DNA of 64,000 nt from Shinella kummerowiae (GCF_009827055.1 NZ_WUMK01000013.1:48124-112123); one strand, 5' to 3'; shown: positions 6,913-15,466, counted from the stretch's first letter. The notes: generated by a model not told the origin, from the letters alone. Made by a program: numbers and translations.

Positions 6913-8013
6913 ATGTCCCTCACGACCCCCTATTATCTGATCGACAAGTCGAAGCTCCTCGCCAACATGGAGAAGGTCGCGCGCCTGCGTGACCTTTCCG
7001 GCGCCAAGGCGCTGCTGGCGCTGAAGTGCTTTGCGACATGGTCCGTCTTCGACCTGATGCGCGACTACATGGACGGCACGACCTCGTCGTCGCTCAACGA
7101 GGTGCGTCTCGGCCATGAGCGTTTCGGCAAGGAAACGCACGCCTATTCCGTCGCCTATGCCGACTACGAGATCGACGAGGTCATCAGCCACGCCGACAAG
7201 ATCATCTTCAATTCGGTGAGCCAGCTCGACCGTTTCGGCGACAAGGCATCCGGCATCGTACGGGGGCTCCGCCTCAACCCCGGCATCTCCTCCTCGACCT
7301 TCGATCTCGCCGATCCGGCCCGCCCGTTTTCCCGCCTCGGCGAATGGGACGTGAAGCAGGTGGAACCGGTGATGGACCGCATCTCCGGCTTCATGATCCA
7401 CAACAATTGCGAGAACGGCGATTTCGACCTGTTCGACCGCATGCTCGGAACGATCGAGGAAAAATTCGCACCGCTCTTGAAGAAAGCCGAATGGGTGAGC
7501 CTCGGCGGCGGCATCCATTTCACCGGCGAGACCTATCCGCTGGAGAAATTCGCCGAGCGGCTGAAACGCTTCTCCGGCGAATACGGCGTGCAGGTCTATC
7601 TGGAACCGGGCGAGGCCTCGATCACCAAGTCCACCACGCTGGAAGTGACGGTGCTCGATACGCTGAACAACGGCAAGGACCTCGCGATCGTCGATAGTTC
7701 GATCGAAGCGCACATGCTGGACCTGCTGATCTACCGGGAGAATGCGAAACTTCTCCCCAATACCGGGCCGCACCGCACCATGGTCTGCGGCAAGTCGTGC
7801 CTCGCCGGCGATATTTTCGGCGAGTTCAATTTCGAGGCCCCGCTGAAGGTCGGTGACCGCATCTCCATCCAGGATGCCGCCGGCTACACCATGGTCAAGA
7901 AGAACTGGTTCAACGGTGTGAAAATGCCGGCGATTGCCATCCGCGAACTGGACGGCAGCATCAGAACGGTCCGCGAATTCACCTACGCGGACTACGAAGA
8001 AAGCCTCTCCTGA
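6913..8013 (+). CDS. nspC: Carboxynorspermidine decarboxylase
   Basis: 366 residues, PLP-dependent, alanine-racemase-fold group IV decarboxylase. The PLP lysine is K38 in ALLALKCF; the phosphate-binding glycine loop is SLGGGIHFTG; the catalytic cysteine region is MVCGKSCLAGD and the C-terminal DAAGYTMVKKNWFNG is typical of NspC/CASDC. It decarboxylates carboxyspermidine or carboxynorspermidine to spermidine or norspermidine in the cytosol. The ATG at 6913 fits the family N-terminus (MSLTTPYYLIDKSKLL); an upstream in-frame ATG at 6820 would add a non-conserved segment. The dehydrogenase that makes its substrate follows 32 bp downstream, so both reactions of the S-adenosylmethionine-independent spermidine route are together. 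A long structured leader precedes it. Confidence 0.93.
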   Translation: MSLTTPYYLIDKSKLLANMEKVARLRDLSGAKALLALKCFATWSVFDLMRDYMDGTTSSSLNEVRLGHERFGKETHAYSVAYADYEIDEVISHADKIIFNSVSQLDRFGDKASGIVRGLRLNPGISSSTFDLADPARPFSRLGEWDVKQVEPVMDRISGFMIHNNCENGDFDLFDRMLGTIEEKFAPLLKKAEWVSLGGGIHFTGETYPLEKFAERLKRFSGEYGVQVYLEPGEASITKSTTLEVTVLDTLNNGKDLAIVDSSIEAHMLDLLIYRENAKLLPNTGPHRTMVCGKSCLAGDIFGEFNFEAPLKVGDRISIQDAAGYTMVKKNWFNGVKMPAIAIRELDGSIRTVREFTYADYEESLS

Positions 8014-8045
8014 GGCGATACGGGTAGAAGGAGATATCCCCCGAC

Positions 8046-9284
8046 ATGAAAAAGAACGTGCTCATCATCGGCGCCGGCGGCGTCGCACAGGTCGTCGCGC
8101 ACAAATGCGCCCAGAACAACGACGTGCTCGGCGATATCCATATCGCGTCGCGCACCAAGGCGAAGTGCGAAAAGATCATCGCGTCGGTCCATGAGAAGAA
8201 GGCGATGAAACAGCCGGGCGTGCTCGAAGGCCATGCGCTCGACGCGCTCGACATCGAGGCGACCAAGGCGCTCATTACCTCCACGAAGTCGCAGATCGTC
8301 ATCAATGTCGGCACCGCCTTCCTCAACATGTCGGTGCTGCGCGCCTGCATGGATACGGGCGTCGCCTATATCGACACCGCGATTCACGAAGAGCCGGGTA
8401 AGATCTGCGAGACGCCACCGTGGTACGGGAACTACGAGTGGAAGCGCGCGGCCGAATGCGAGGAGAAGGGTATCACCGCCATCCTCGGCGCCGGCTTCGA
8501 TCCGGGCGTCGTCAACGCCTATGCCAAACTCGCCAAGGACGAATATCTCGACACAGTGACCGACGTCGACATCGTCGACATCAATGCCGGCAGCCATGGC
8601 AAGTACTTCGCCACGAACTTCGACCCGGAAATCAACTTCCGCGAATTCACCGGCGTCGTCTATTCCTGGCAGAACGGTGAGTGGCAGACGAACAAGATGT
8701 TCGAAATCGGCAAGGACTACGACCTGCCGGTCGTCGGCACGCGCCGCGCCTATCTCTGCGGCCACGACGAGGTGCATTCGCTCGCCAAGAACATGGACGG
8801 CGCCAACGTGCGTTTCTGGATGGGTTTCGGCGATCACTATATCAACGTCTTCACCGTGCTGAAGAACCTCGGCCTGCTTTCCGAACAGCCGGTGAAGACT
8901 GCCGAAGGCCTCGAAGTCGTGCCGCTCAAGGTCGTCAAGGCGGTGCTGCCGGATCCGTCGTCGCTTGCACCGAACTACGAAGGCAAGACCTGCATCGGCG
9001 ACTATGTGAAGGGCATGAAGGACGGCAAGGAAAAGACCGTCTTCATCTACAACGTGGCCGACCACAAGGAAGCCTATGAGGAAGTCGGCTCGCAGGGCAT
9101 TTCCTACACTGCCGGCGTGCCGCCGGTCGCAGCCGCAATGCTGGTCGCCACCGGCGAGTGGGACGTGAAGAAGATGGCGAACATCGAAGAACTGGCGCCA
9201 AAACCCTTCATCAACCTGCTCAACGGCATGGGCCTGCCCACCCGTATCCAGGACGAAGACGGCGACCGCGCCGTCAGCTTCTAA
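8046..9284 (+). CDS. Carboxynorspermidine dehydrogenase/synthase (saccharopine-dehydrogenase family)
   Basis: 412 residues. The Rossmann motif is at the extreme N-terminus (KKNVLIIGAGGVAQVVAHKC), followed by the saccharopine-dehydrogenase-like substrate domain (DTAIHEEPGKICETPPWYGN, GAGFDPGVVNAYA, DINAGSHGKYFATNFDPEINF). It reductively condenses putrescine with aspartate semialdehyde, using NADPH, to carboxyspermidine, the substrate of the decarboxylase encoded just upstream. The ribosome site AAGGAG lies before the ATG. The pair is the alternative spermidine pathway described in Vibrio and in Agrobacterium, which lacks the usual SpeD/SpeE route. A strong intrinsic terminator directly follows. 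Confidence 0.93.
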   Translation: MKKNVLIIGAGGVAQVVAHKCAQNNDVLGDIHIASRTKAKCEKIIASVHEKKAMKQPGVLEGHALDALDIEATKALITSTKSQIVINVGTAFLNMSVLRACMDTGVAYIDTAIHEEPGKICETPPWYGNYEWKRAAECEEKGITAILGAGFDPGVVNAYAKLAKDEYLDTVTDVDIVDINAGSHGKYFATNFDPEINFREFTGVVYSWQNGEWQTNKMFEIGKDYDLPVVGTRRAYLCGHDEVHSLAKNMDGANVRFWMGFGDHYINVFTVLKNLGLLSEQPVKTAEGLEVVPLKVVKAVLPDPSSLAPNYEGKTCIGDYVKGMKDGKEKTVFIYNVADHKEAYEEVGSQGISYTAGVPPVAAAMLVATGEWDVKKMANIEELAPKPFINLLNGMGLPTRIQDEDGDRAVSF

Positions 9285-9292
9285 GCCTGAAG

Positions 9293-9329
9293 ACACCGGC
9301 TGCGCCTCGTGCGCGGCCGGTGTTTCTTT
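9293..9329 (+). terminator. Intrinsic terminator of the carboxynorspermidine operon
   Basis: ACACCGGC (9293-9300) pairs with GCCGGTGT (9316-9323), with a further GCGC/GCGC inner stem, and is followed by TTCTTT. Confidence 0.85.
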
Positions 9330-9460
9330 GCCGGCGGCCCTTGGTCCGCGGCCAGGCCGTTCCGGCCCCTCCCCCGAAAAACACATCGAAATCAACCACG
9401 TCCGGCTCATGGCTTCGCTTTGAACCGTTGCGCCGTCCTGCGTCCGCGCATCTATCATGC

Positions 9461-9476
9461 CAGTGAAATATCACAG
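9461..9476. promoter_or_regulatory. 16-bp palindromic operator, copy 1
   Basis: CAGTGA-AATA-TCACAG lies 2 bp upstream of the -35 box of the flavin reductase promoter. It matches the palindrome at 15282-15297 in 15 of 16 positions when that copy is read on the minus strand, suggesting one regulator for both. The GntR protein encoded between them (13731-14432) is the first candidate. Confidence 0.7.
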
Positions 9477-9478
9477 CC

Positions 9479-9514
9479 TTGACACATCCCAAAATTAGCT
9501 TTATAACTTAGCTA
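9479..9514 (+). promoter_or_regulatory. Sigma-70 promoter of the monooxygenase operon
   Basis: -35 TTGACA (9479-9484) and -10 TATAAC (9502-9507) are spaced 17 bp. A second inverted repeat, TAGCT (9496-9500) / AGCTA (9510-9514), straddles the -10 box and could be a repressor site. Confidence 0.8.
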
Positions 9515-9545
9515 TATTACAAACAATCACTAGGGAGGACAGGCG

Positions 9546-10064
9546 ATGGACGAGCGGCAGTTTCGCAATGCGCTTGCCGAATACGCAACGGGCGTGACCA
9601 TCGTTACGGCGCTGTCGAAATCGGGCGAGAAGATCGGCATGACGATGACCTCGTTCAACACGGTCTCGCTCGATCCGCCGCTGGTGCTGTTTTCCGTCGG
9701 CGTCAAGGCACTGAGCCTTGATGCGCTGCGCGAGGCGGATGCATATGTGGTGAACATCCTCGCCCGCACGCAGGAGAACCTCTCCAACCAGTTCGCCCGC
9801 GCTTCGAGCGACAAGTGGGCCGGCGTGCACCACACCGAGGGCCACAAGGGTGCGCCGCGGCTGACCAATGCCATCGCCCAGTTCGAATGCGAGCCCTATG
9901 CCTGCCACGAAGGCGGCGACCATCTGATCTTCCTCGGCCGCGTCGTCAATTTCCGCACATCCGATACGGCGGCCGAGCCGCTGCTGTTCTTCCGCGGCCG
10001 CTACCACAGCGTCGCCGGCCCGCGCATCGACGTCGATGCCTGGCCCCTGCCCCTGCATTACTGA
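9546..10064 (+). CDS. Flavin reductase (HpaC-like component of a two-component monooxygenase)
   Basis: 172 residues covering one FMN-binding split-barrel domain. FRNALAEYATGVTIVTAL at the N-terminus and MTMTSFNTVSLDPPLVLFSVG are the family signatures; DHLIFLGRVVNF is the conserved late strand with the typical GxV. Such proteins reduce FMN or FAD with NAD(P)H and pass free reduced flavin to a partner oxygenase. The HpaB-type oxygenase gene follows 22 bp downstream in the same operon, which supports the pairing. A ribosome site AGGGAGGAC precedes the ATG. It is expressed from the promoter at 9479, next to the island's shared palindrome. Confidence 0.9.
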   Translation: MDERQFRNALAEYATGVTIVTALSKSGEKIGMTMTSFNTVSLDPPLVLFSVGVKALSLDALREADAYVVNILARTQENLSNQFARASSDKWAGVHHTEGHKGAPRLTNAIAQFECEPYACHEGGDHLIFLGRVVNFRTSDTAAEPLLFFRGRYHSVAGPRIDVDAWPLPLHY

Positions 10065-10086
10065 AACCCTCTGGAGGATGCATACT

Positions 10087-11574
10087 ATGAGCAAGTCCGA
10101 ACCAAAATCCGGCAAGGAGCACCTTGCCAGCCTGCGCGATGGCCGCGAGATTTTCATCAATGGCGCCCGTGTCAACGACGTGACGACGCATGACGCCTTT
10201 TCCAATGTCGCGCGCTCGGTCGAAAAGATGTTCGACTTCGCAAAGGCCCCTGACAATGCCGAGCTGATGACCTATGCGACACCAGAAGGCGGGCGCGCCA
10301 ACCGCATCTGGGAACTGCCCGGCAGCTACCACGAGCTGGTCAAGCGCCGCGCCGGCCTTGAAGCCTGGACCGGCCTGCACGGCGGCTTCCTCGGCCGCGC
10401 GCCGGACCACGTCGCCTCCTGCATCGCCGGCATGTATATGGGCCGCAACGTCTTCGAGGACTACAATCCGAAATTCGCGCGCAACCTCGCCGACTATTAC
10501 AAATATGCGCGCGACAACGACCTCTACCTGACCTACGTCATCATCAACCCGCAGGCCGACCGCTCGAAGAATGCCGCCGAACAGGCCGATCCGTTCCTAA
10601 CGGCCGGCGTGGTCGATCGCGACGCGGAAGGCATCACCGTGCGCGGTGCAAAGATGCTGGCGACCGGCGGTGTCGTCGCCAATGAAGTCTTCGTCACCTG
10701 CATCCAGCCGCTGAAGGCGGGTGAGGAGAACTACGCGCTGTCCTTCGCCATTCCGATGAATGCCAAGGGCCTGAAGATCCTGTCGCGCAAATCCTATGAG
10801 GCAGCCTCGCCCTCGGTCTTCGACAATCCGCTGGCGAGCCGCTTCGACGAGAACGACGCCGTGCTCTATTTCGACGACGTGAAGGTTCCGTGGGATCGCG
10901 TCTTCATCGACGGCGACGTCGCCATGTGCGCCAAGCAGTTCCATGCGACACCGGCGCATGTCTACCAGAACTACCAGGCAATGATCCGCCTGTCGGTCAA
11001 GCTGCGCTTCCTCGTCGGCATTGCCAAGCGCACCACCGACGTCAACGGCATCTCGCAGTTCCCGCAGGTGCGCGAAATGCTCGGCCAGCTCGCCGCCGAG
11101 GCCGGCATGGTGGACGCATTGGTCGCCGCGATGGAAGCCAAGGGCAAGCAGGTCGGCGCCTATTTCGTGCCGGATGCGGCAACGCTCTACAGCGCGCAGG
11201 TGCTGACCCAGCAACTCTACCCGAAGATCCTGAATACGCTGCGCGAACTTGCCGGCGGCGGCATGATCATGCTGCCCTCCTCGGTGGACGACTTCGGCAA
11301 TCCGGAACTGGCGCGCCTCATCGACAAGACGCAACAGTCGCCGGCCGCCTCTTCGCGCGACCGCGTGAAATTCTACAAGCTCGCCTGGGATGCGGTCGGC
11401 TCGGAATTCGGCTCGCGCCATCACCAGTATGAAATGTTCTATGCCGGCGCGACCTTCGTGACGAAGAACCACGCCTTCCGCACCTACGACTGGTCCGCCG
11501 CCGACGGGTTGCTGCAGAACATGCTCGATTCCTATTCGCTCGAGGACAGCCTGAAGGCCGCCGAGGCTGCGTGA
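10087..11574 (+). CDS. HpaB-family FADH2-dependent monooxygenase
   Basis: 495 residues, close to the usual HpaB length. Acyl-CoA-dehydrogenase-like fold with the HpaB N-terminal segment (SLRDGREIFINGARVNDVTTH), a central FAD-binding part (THNP-like region YVIINPQADRSKN, then GVVVRG-type strand GITVRGAKMLATGGVVANE) and the C-terminal four-helix bundle (AGGGMIMLPSS, SRDRVKFYKLAWDAVGSEFGSRHHQYEMFYAG). Family members ortho-hydroxylate phenols such as 4-hydroxyphenylacetate, chlorophenols or N-heteroaromatics using reduced FAD supplied by an HpaC-type reductase, here encoded just upstream. The 4-hydroxyphenylacetate ring-cleavage genes (hpaDEFGHI) are absent, so another substrate is likely. The start at 10087 has GGAGG 10 nt upstream; an ATG at 10078 lies too close to it. 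Confidence 0.88.
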   Translation: MSKSEPKSGKEHLASLRDGREIFINGARVNDVTTHDAFSNVARSVEKMFDFAKAPDNAELMTYATPEGGRANRIWELPGSYHELVKRRAGLEAWTGLHGGFLGRAPDHVASCIAGMYMGRNVFEDYNPKFARNLADYYKYARDNDLYLTYVIINPQADRSKNAAEQADPFLTAGVVDRDAEGITVRGAKMLATGGVVANEVFVTCIQPLKAGEENYALSFAIPMNAKGLKILSRKSYEAASPSVFDNPLASRFDENDAVLYFDDVKVPWDRVFIDGDVAMCAKQFHATPAHVYQNYQAMIRLSVKLRFLVGIAKRTTDVNGISQFPQVREMLGQLAAEAGMVDALVAAMEAKGKQVGAYFVPDAATLYSAQVLTQQLYPKILNTLRELAGGGMIMLPSSVDDFGNPELARLIDKTQQSPAASSRDRVKFYKLAWDAVGSEFGSRHHQYEMFYAGATFVTKNHAFRTYDWSAADGLLQNMLDSYSLEDSLKAAEAA

Positions 11575-11610
11575 ACCGCCCGAACAAGTGCGCTTTCGCG
11601 GATGCAATGG

Positions 11611-11724
11611 ATCCTCGGGTCAAGCCCGAGGATGACGAAGGAGAGGCAGAGCAGGGATAGTCGAAGCCGGTGATCCCGGTCTCGCCAACCTCTCCTCCGT
11701 CATGGTCGGGCTTGACCCGACCAT
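11611..11724. repeat. Intergenic inverted-repeat element (RIME-like), two palindromes
   Basis: Two palindromes, ATCCTCGGG-TCAAG-CCCGAGGAT (11611-11633) and ATGGTCGGG-CTTGA-CCCGACCAT (11702-11724), lie in opposite orientation. Together with flanking GACGAAGGAGAG and CTCTCCTCCGTC they make a long imperfect inverted repeat of about 110 bp between the monooxygenase and cupin genes. Repeats of this kind are known from rhizobial intergenic spaces. Confidence 0.75.
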
Positions 11725-11806
11725 CCACAGCCGCGAGCGCCGCCACCCCAAATGGCCTGCACGCCCTCGGCGTGCCCGCCGTTCAAATGCACCACAGGAG
11801 GACCCG

Positions 11807-12187
11807 ATGCCGGTCAACAAGAAACACGACGAATTCTACACGCTCGACATGACGACCGGCTGGGAAGTGCCCGCCGGCTATCCGCAGGGCATCAAGCAGA
11901 AGATCATTTCGGGTGCGCTCGACGAGGAAAACCGCGGCGGGACGCGCACGCGTCTTCTGAAGTTCGATCCGGGCGTCTTCACCACCAAGCCGTTCGAGCA
12001 TGAATATTGGGAAGAGGTCTATCTCGTCTCCGGCGACCTGACGGTCGGCAACGACGAAAACGGCGATGGCGGCGAGACATTCCCGCCGAACACCTATGCC
12101 TGCCGCCCGCCGCATGCACCACATGGCCCCTTCAAGTCGGAGAAGGGCTGCATGCTGCTCGAAATCCACTATTTTGATCCGGTCTGA
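11807..12187 (+). CDS. Single-domain cupin protein
   Basis: 126 residues forming one small beta-barrel. Cupin motif 1 is degenerate (FTTKPFEHEYWEEVYLVSGDLTVG, with H and two E available for metal) and motif 2 is FPPNTYACRPPHAPHGPF with two histidines. Enzymatic cupins include dioxygenases, isomerases and decarboxylases; others only bind ligands, so the activity is open. The ribosome site CAGGAGGAC precedes the ATG. It is followed 25 bp later by the amidase gene and lies in the same direction as the monooxygenase, from which it is separated by a palindromic repeat. In this context a ring-opening or ligand-binding role is possible but unproven. Confidence 0.85.
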   Translation: MPVNKKHDEFYTLDMTTGWEVPAGYPQGIKQKIISGALDEENRGGTRTRLLKFDPGVFTTKPFEHEYWEEVYLVSGDLTVGNDENGDGGETFPPNTYACRPPHAPHGPFKSEKGCMLLEIHYFDPV

Positions 12188-12212
12188 TTCGGGCATAGGC
12201 AGGAGATAAACA

Positions 12213-13559
12213 ATGCGCGCAACACTGAACGAACTTGCGGCCGATCTGGCGATGGGTAAGGTCACGTCGTCGCAACTGGTCGAAGCATCGCTCGCGCGCA
12301 TTGCCGACGAGACAGGCGAAGGCGCCCGGGCCTTCGTCAAGGTCCATGCGGACAAGGCCCGGACCGCAGCGAAGGCCGCTGACGACCTGCGCAAGGCAGG
12401 CCTCGCCCCCTCGCGCTTCGCCGGCATTCCGATTGCCGTGAAGGACCTGTTCGACCTCTCCGGCGATCCCACCCCCGCCGGCTCGAAAGTGCTGGCGAAT
12501 GCAGCGCCCGCCGAGACCGATGCGCCCGCCATCGCCCGCCTCAAGGCCGCAGGCTTCATCGTCGTCGGTCGCAACAACATGACCGAATTCGCTTTTTCCG
12601 GCGTGGGCATCAACCCGCATTACGGCACGCCGGCCAATCCCTATGACCGCGCCACCGGCCGCATCCCCGGCGGCTCGTCCTCGGGTGCGGCCGTGTCCGT
12701 CGCAGATGGCATGGCGGCGGCTGCGATCGGCTCGGACACCGGCGGCTCCTGCCGCATCCCGGCAGCGCTCTGCGGTATCGTCGGGTACAAGCCGACCGCC
12801 AGCACCGTTCCGCTCAAAGGCGCCTTGCCGCTCTCGTTCACGCTCGACTCCATCGGCCCGCTGGCCAACAGCGTCGATTGCTGCGCCAGCCTGCATGAAA
12901 TCCTGAGCGGCACCTCGCTGGATGGCGAAGCCGCGCGCTCCGTCGCCGGCCTGCGCATCGCCGTGCCGCAATCCGTCGTCTTCGATGGCATCGAGCCGCA
13001 TGTCGCCAAGACCTTCGAAGCGGCAATGAAGCGCCTCGCCGATGCCGGCGCCATCGTGACGGAAATTCCGCTCAGGGAATTCGAGATGGTCGGCCGCATC
13101 AACGGCAAGGGCGGCTTCCCGGCGCCGGAAGCGTTGTCCTGGCATCGCGACCTCATCGAAGAACACGGCGAAGACTACGACCAGCGCGTTCGCGCCCGCA
13201 TCCTGCGCGCCAAGGAGCAGACCGCAGCGGACTATATCGACATGCTGCACCTGCGCCGCGCCTATATCGAGGAGACGAACCGGGCGATCTCGCCCTACGA
13301 CGTCCTCGCCATGCCGACCGTGCCGATGGTCGCCCCAGCCATCGCTTCGCTTGAGGCCGACAACGACCTCTTCGTGAAGACCAACCTGACGCTGCTACGC
13401 AACCCCGCACTGATCAACATGCTGGACGGCTGCTCGATCTCATTGCCCGCGCACGCCGAGGGCGAGGCTCCAGTCGGCCTGATGCTGGCGGCGGCCGGTG
13501 GTCGCGACGCGGCGCTGTTTGCCAATGCGCGTGCGGTGGAGGCGGCGCTGCGGCGGTAA
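12213..13559 (+). CDS. Amidase-signature-family amidase
   Basis: 448 residues with the complete amidase signature. The Ser-cisSer-Lys triad is K77 (GIPIAVKDLF), S155 (RIPGGSSSG) and nucleophile S179 (GSDTGGSCRIP), with the usual 24-residue spacing between the serines. It hydrolyses a carboxamide to carboxylate and ammonia (or amine) in the cytoplasm; no signal peptide is present. The absence of GatB/GatC genes nearby and its operon setting make it a catabolic amidase rather than GatA. Downstream of the oxygenase and cupin, it could remove an amide from the ring or from a ring-cleavage product. Substrate unknown. Confidence 0.92.
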   Translation: MRATLNELAADLAMGKVTSSQLVEASLARIADETGEGARAFVKVHADKARTAAKAADDLRKAGLAPSRFAGIPIAVKDLFDLSGDPTPAGSKVLANAAPAETDAPAIARLKAAGFIVVGRNNMTEFAFSGVGINPHYGTPANPYDRATGRIPGGSSSGAAVSVADGMAAAAIGSDTGGSCRIPAALCGIVGYKPTASTVPLKGALPLSFTLDSIGPLANSVDCCASLHEILSGTSLDGEAARSVAGLRIAVPQSVVFDGIEPHVAKTFEAAMKRLADAGAIVTEIPLREFEMVGRINGKGGFPAPEALSWHRDLIEEHGEDYDQRVRARILRAKEQTAADYIDMLHLRRAYIEETNRAISPYDVLAMPTVPMVAPAIASLEADNDLFVKTNLTLLRNPALINMLDGCSISLPAHAEGEAPVGLMLAAAGGRDAALFANARAVEAALRR

Positions 13560-13570
13560 GTGGTAGAAAG

Positions 13571-13707
13571 CCCCCTCATCCGGCTGCCGCCACCTTCTCC
13601 CCGCGAGCGGGGCGAAGGGATGTGCCGCACCGTTTTCCTGCATTCTACTGCCCTCTGGGGCACGTCCCCTCTCCCCGCCTGCGGGGAGAGGGCTAGGGTG
13701 AGGGGCA
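13571..13707. repeat. Palindromic intergenic repeat between convergent genes
   Basis: Two G+C-rich hairpins, CCTTCTCCCCGC/CGGGGCGAAGG (about 13592-13619) and CCCTCTCCCCGC/GCGGGGAGAGGG (about 13667-13692), are bounded by CCCCCTCATCCGG on the left and GGGTGAGGGGC on the right. Related sequence occurs at 16810-16834 and 47178-47299. It lies between the convergent amidase and GntR genes and may act as a bidirectional terminator. Confidence 0.75.
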
Positions 13708-13730
13708 AGCTGCTTGTCTAAGGGGCGCCT

Positions 13731-14432
13731 TCAAAACTGCCGGACGATATTTTCCCTGAAAGCCTCGATATGCTCGCGGATCGCCTTTTCCGCCTGGTCG
13801 GGGTCACGCTTGCGGATGCCCTCCACCACTGCCGCATGCTGTTCGCACACGCGCACATGGTGCTCGTTGGAGCGCAGCGAGATGAACCAGAGCCGCGTCG
13901 AGCGGTCATGCAGGTTGCCCATGATGTCGGGCAGCATGGAATTGCGCGAACTTGCGGCAAGAAGGGCGTGGAACGCGCGGTCGAGGTTCATCATGGCCTC
14001 GATTTCGCGGTCCTTGGCGGCCTGCCAGGTGGCGTCGAGGTTTTCCGAGAGGCGGGCGATATCGGCGGGCTCGGCCAGTTCCGCCACCCTTCGCACACAA
14101 TAGGCCTCATTGACGAGGCGCACGTCGATGATGTCGAAGATTTCGTTCAGGCTGATGGGCTTCACCATGATGCCCTTGCGCGGCAGCACGTCGATCAGCC
14201 CGTCCGCCGCCAGCCGGTCGATGGCCTGGTGGACGGGCGTGCGGCCGATGTTGAGCTCGGTGCTCAGCACGCCCTCACTCAGCACCTCGCCCGGCTTGAG
14301 ATCGCAGGTGATGATGCGGCGCTTGATAGCCTCGTAAGCCATATCGCGCAGGGAGACGACGGGGTCGCCGCGCCTGCGCCGGGTGGGAGATGCATCGTCG
14401 GTCTCGGCAGTCTCATCGGCCGTCATCGTCAT
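13731..14432 (-). CDS. GntR-family regulator, FCD subfamily
   Basis: 233 residues. The winged helix spans about 25-95 (SLRDMAYEAIKRRIITCDLKPGEVLSE and IGRTPVHQAIDRLAADGLIDVLPRKG), followed by an all-helical FCD effector domain whose metal/ligand residues include D at LDRAFHALL, H in MGNLHDRS and H in IREHIEAF. FCD regulators usually sense carboxylates or small acids and repress catabolic genes. The ATG at 14432 has GAAGGA upstream and fits the family; a longer frame reaches 14531 without conserved sequence. It sits in the middle of the island, downstream of the DUF2848 gene and in the same direction. The two near-identical palindromes at 9461 and 15282 are its plausible targets, which is inference. 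Confidence 0.9.
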   Translation of the reverse strand: MTMTADETAETDDASPTRRRRGDPVVSLRDMAYEAIKRRIITCDLKPGEVLSEGVLSTELNIGRTPVHQAIDRLAADGLIDVLPRKGIMVKPISLNEIFDIIDVRLVNEAYCVRRVAELAEPADIARLSENLDATWQAAKDREIEAMMNLDRAFHALLAASSRNSMLPDIMGNLHDRSTRLWFISLRSNEHHVRVCEQHAAVVEGIRKRDPDQAEKAIREHIEAFRENIVRQF

Positions 14433-14527
14433 GTCCGGTTTTCCTTCACTCGCAGCCCGTGAGGGCCGGCAGGCCGATTCATATCGACTTGCCGGACCGA
14501 GACAAGCGGAACGCCCCTGTCGGGGAA

Positions 14528-15214
14528 TCACCCCGCGATGGGCAACGTTTTCACGTCATAGCCGAAAGCGATCTTGCGTTGCAAAACCGGATCCTCCAGT
14601 TCGCCCTCGAAGCGCGTGCCCGGACGCACGCCGCCGATGGCAGGCATGGTGCCGCCGAACATGGCGGTGCCATCGGGGAGCGTTCCATCCGCCGCCCAGC
14701 CGCCGATCAGGTTCGCCGGCGCCAGAAGGCCGGAGAGCGGGCCTTCCTGGTAGAGCACGCGCACGCCGTCGATGACCGCGTGGCTGCGCAGGATCAGGTC
14801 GTCCCAATGGTCCGCCACCTCCTCGAAGGGCCAGACGGTGGTGGCGACCGGCTTGTCGCAGACCTGCTTTGACACCGTAACGCCATAGGTTTCCACCTTG
14901 CGGTCGGTATGGTCGGAGCCGACGCCGACATGCAGCTTGCCATCCTTGGCGATCAGCAGGGCCTCCACCTCGCCGCTGCCGGCTCCGCCGGCGTCCTCGA
15001 TGGCCTCGGCCGTGGAAAGCCGCGCGGCGGCGACGCGGTAATAGGTCGGGGTTGCGGCGGGACGGGCGACGCCGAGCGCCTCGAGCTCGCGGATATGATG
15101 CTCCATCGCTTCCTTGTTGCGGCCGGCCCAGCCGGCGATCACCAGATTTTCGACGTCGACCGTGACCGGCGTGCGGCCGTCGCGGCTTTCCAGCGTGAGA
15201 TTGAGTGTCGTCAT
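14528..15214 (-). CDS. DUF2848 family protein (FAH-like fold)
   Basis: 228 residues. Family signatures include GVGSDHTDRKVETYGV and the C-terminal GGTMPAIGGVRPGTRFEGELEDP. The fold is related to fumarylacetoacetate hydrolases, which cleave C-C bonds of beta-diketo acids or tautomerise/hydrate dienoates, but DUF2848 has no firm reaction. The acidic metal-binding residues of true FAH enzymes cannot be aligned with certainty by eye. Its gene precedes the GntR gene by 95 bp and is divergent from the ABC operon, with the shared palindrome between them. A role late in ring catabolism after oxygenation and cleavage would fit. Confidence 0.8.
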   Translation of the reverse strand: MTTLNLTLESRDGRTPVTVDVENLVIAGWAGRNKEAMEHHIRELEALGVARPAATPTYYRVAAARLSTAEAIEDAGGAGSGEVEALLIAKDGKLHVGVGSDHTDRKVETYGVTVSKQVCDKPVATTVWPFEEVADHWDDLILRSHAVIDGVRVLYQEGPLSGLLAPANLIGGWAADGTLPDGTAMFGGTMPAIGGVRPGTRFEGELEDPVLQRKIAFGYDVKTLPIAG

Positions 15215-15281
15215 GTGCAGTTACTCCCTAGACAGCCGTCCCGGCTACTTGCTAACATCGCTTTGCTACAAAATTAAATGT

Positions 15282-15297
15282 CAGTGATATTTCACTG
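15282..15297. promoter_or_regulatory. 16-bp palindromic operator, copy 2
   Basis: CAGTGA-TATT-TCACTG is a palindrome with perfect 6-bp arms in the divergent space between DUF2848 (start 15214) and the ABC operon (start 15467). Read on the minus strand it is CAGTGAAATATCACTG, differing at one base from the site at 9461-9476, and it overlaps a CTGACA -35-like box directed at DUF2848. Confidence 0.7.
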
Positions 15298-15466
15298 CAG
15301 TTTTATCTTGCATATGAAATGCGATTACGCAATCATCAAAAACAGGGCGCAGGACGAGGAAAACCAACGCCGAATTCAGCTCCGGAGCCTCGCTCCGGGC
15401 GGCGATGCCGCATGGCCGAAAAAACCGGAACCCGGCGCAGAGCCCGGGCCAAAAAGAGGGAATGAG

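Noticed and set aside
9546..11574. Naming the monooxygenase pair hpaC and hpaB
   Set aside because: The rest of the 4-hydroxyphenylacetate pathway is absent and the family has many substrates, so a symbol would mislead.
13571..13707. CRISPR-like repeat
   Set aside because: No regular direct repeats with unique spacers; it is a pair of palindromic hairpins.
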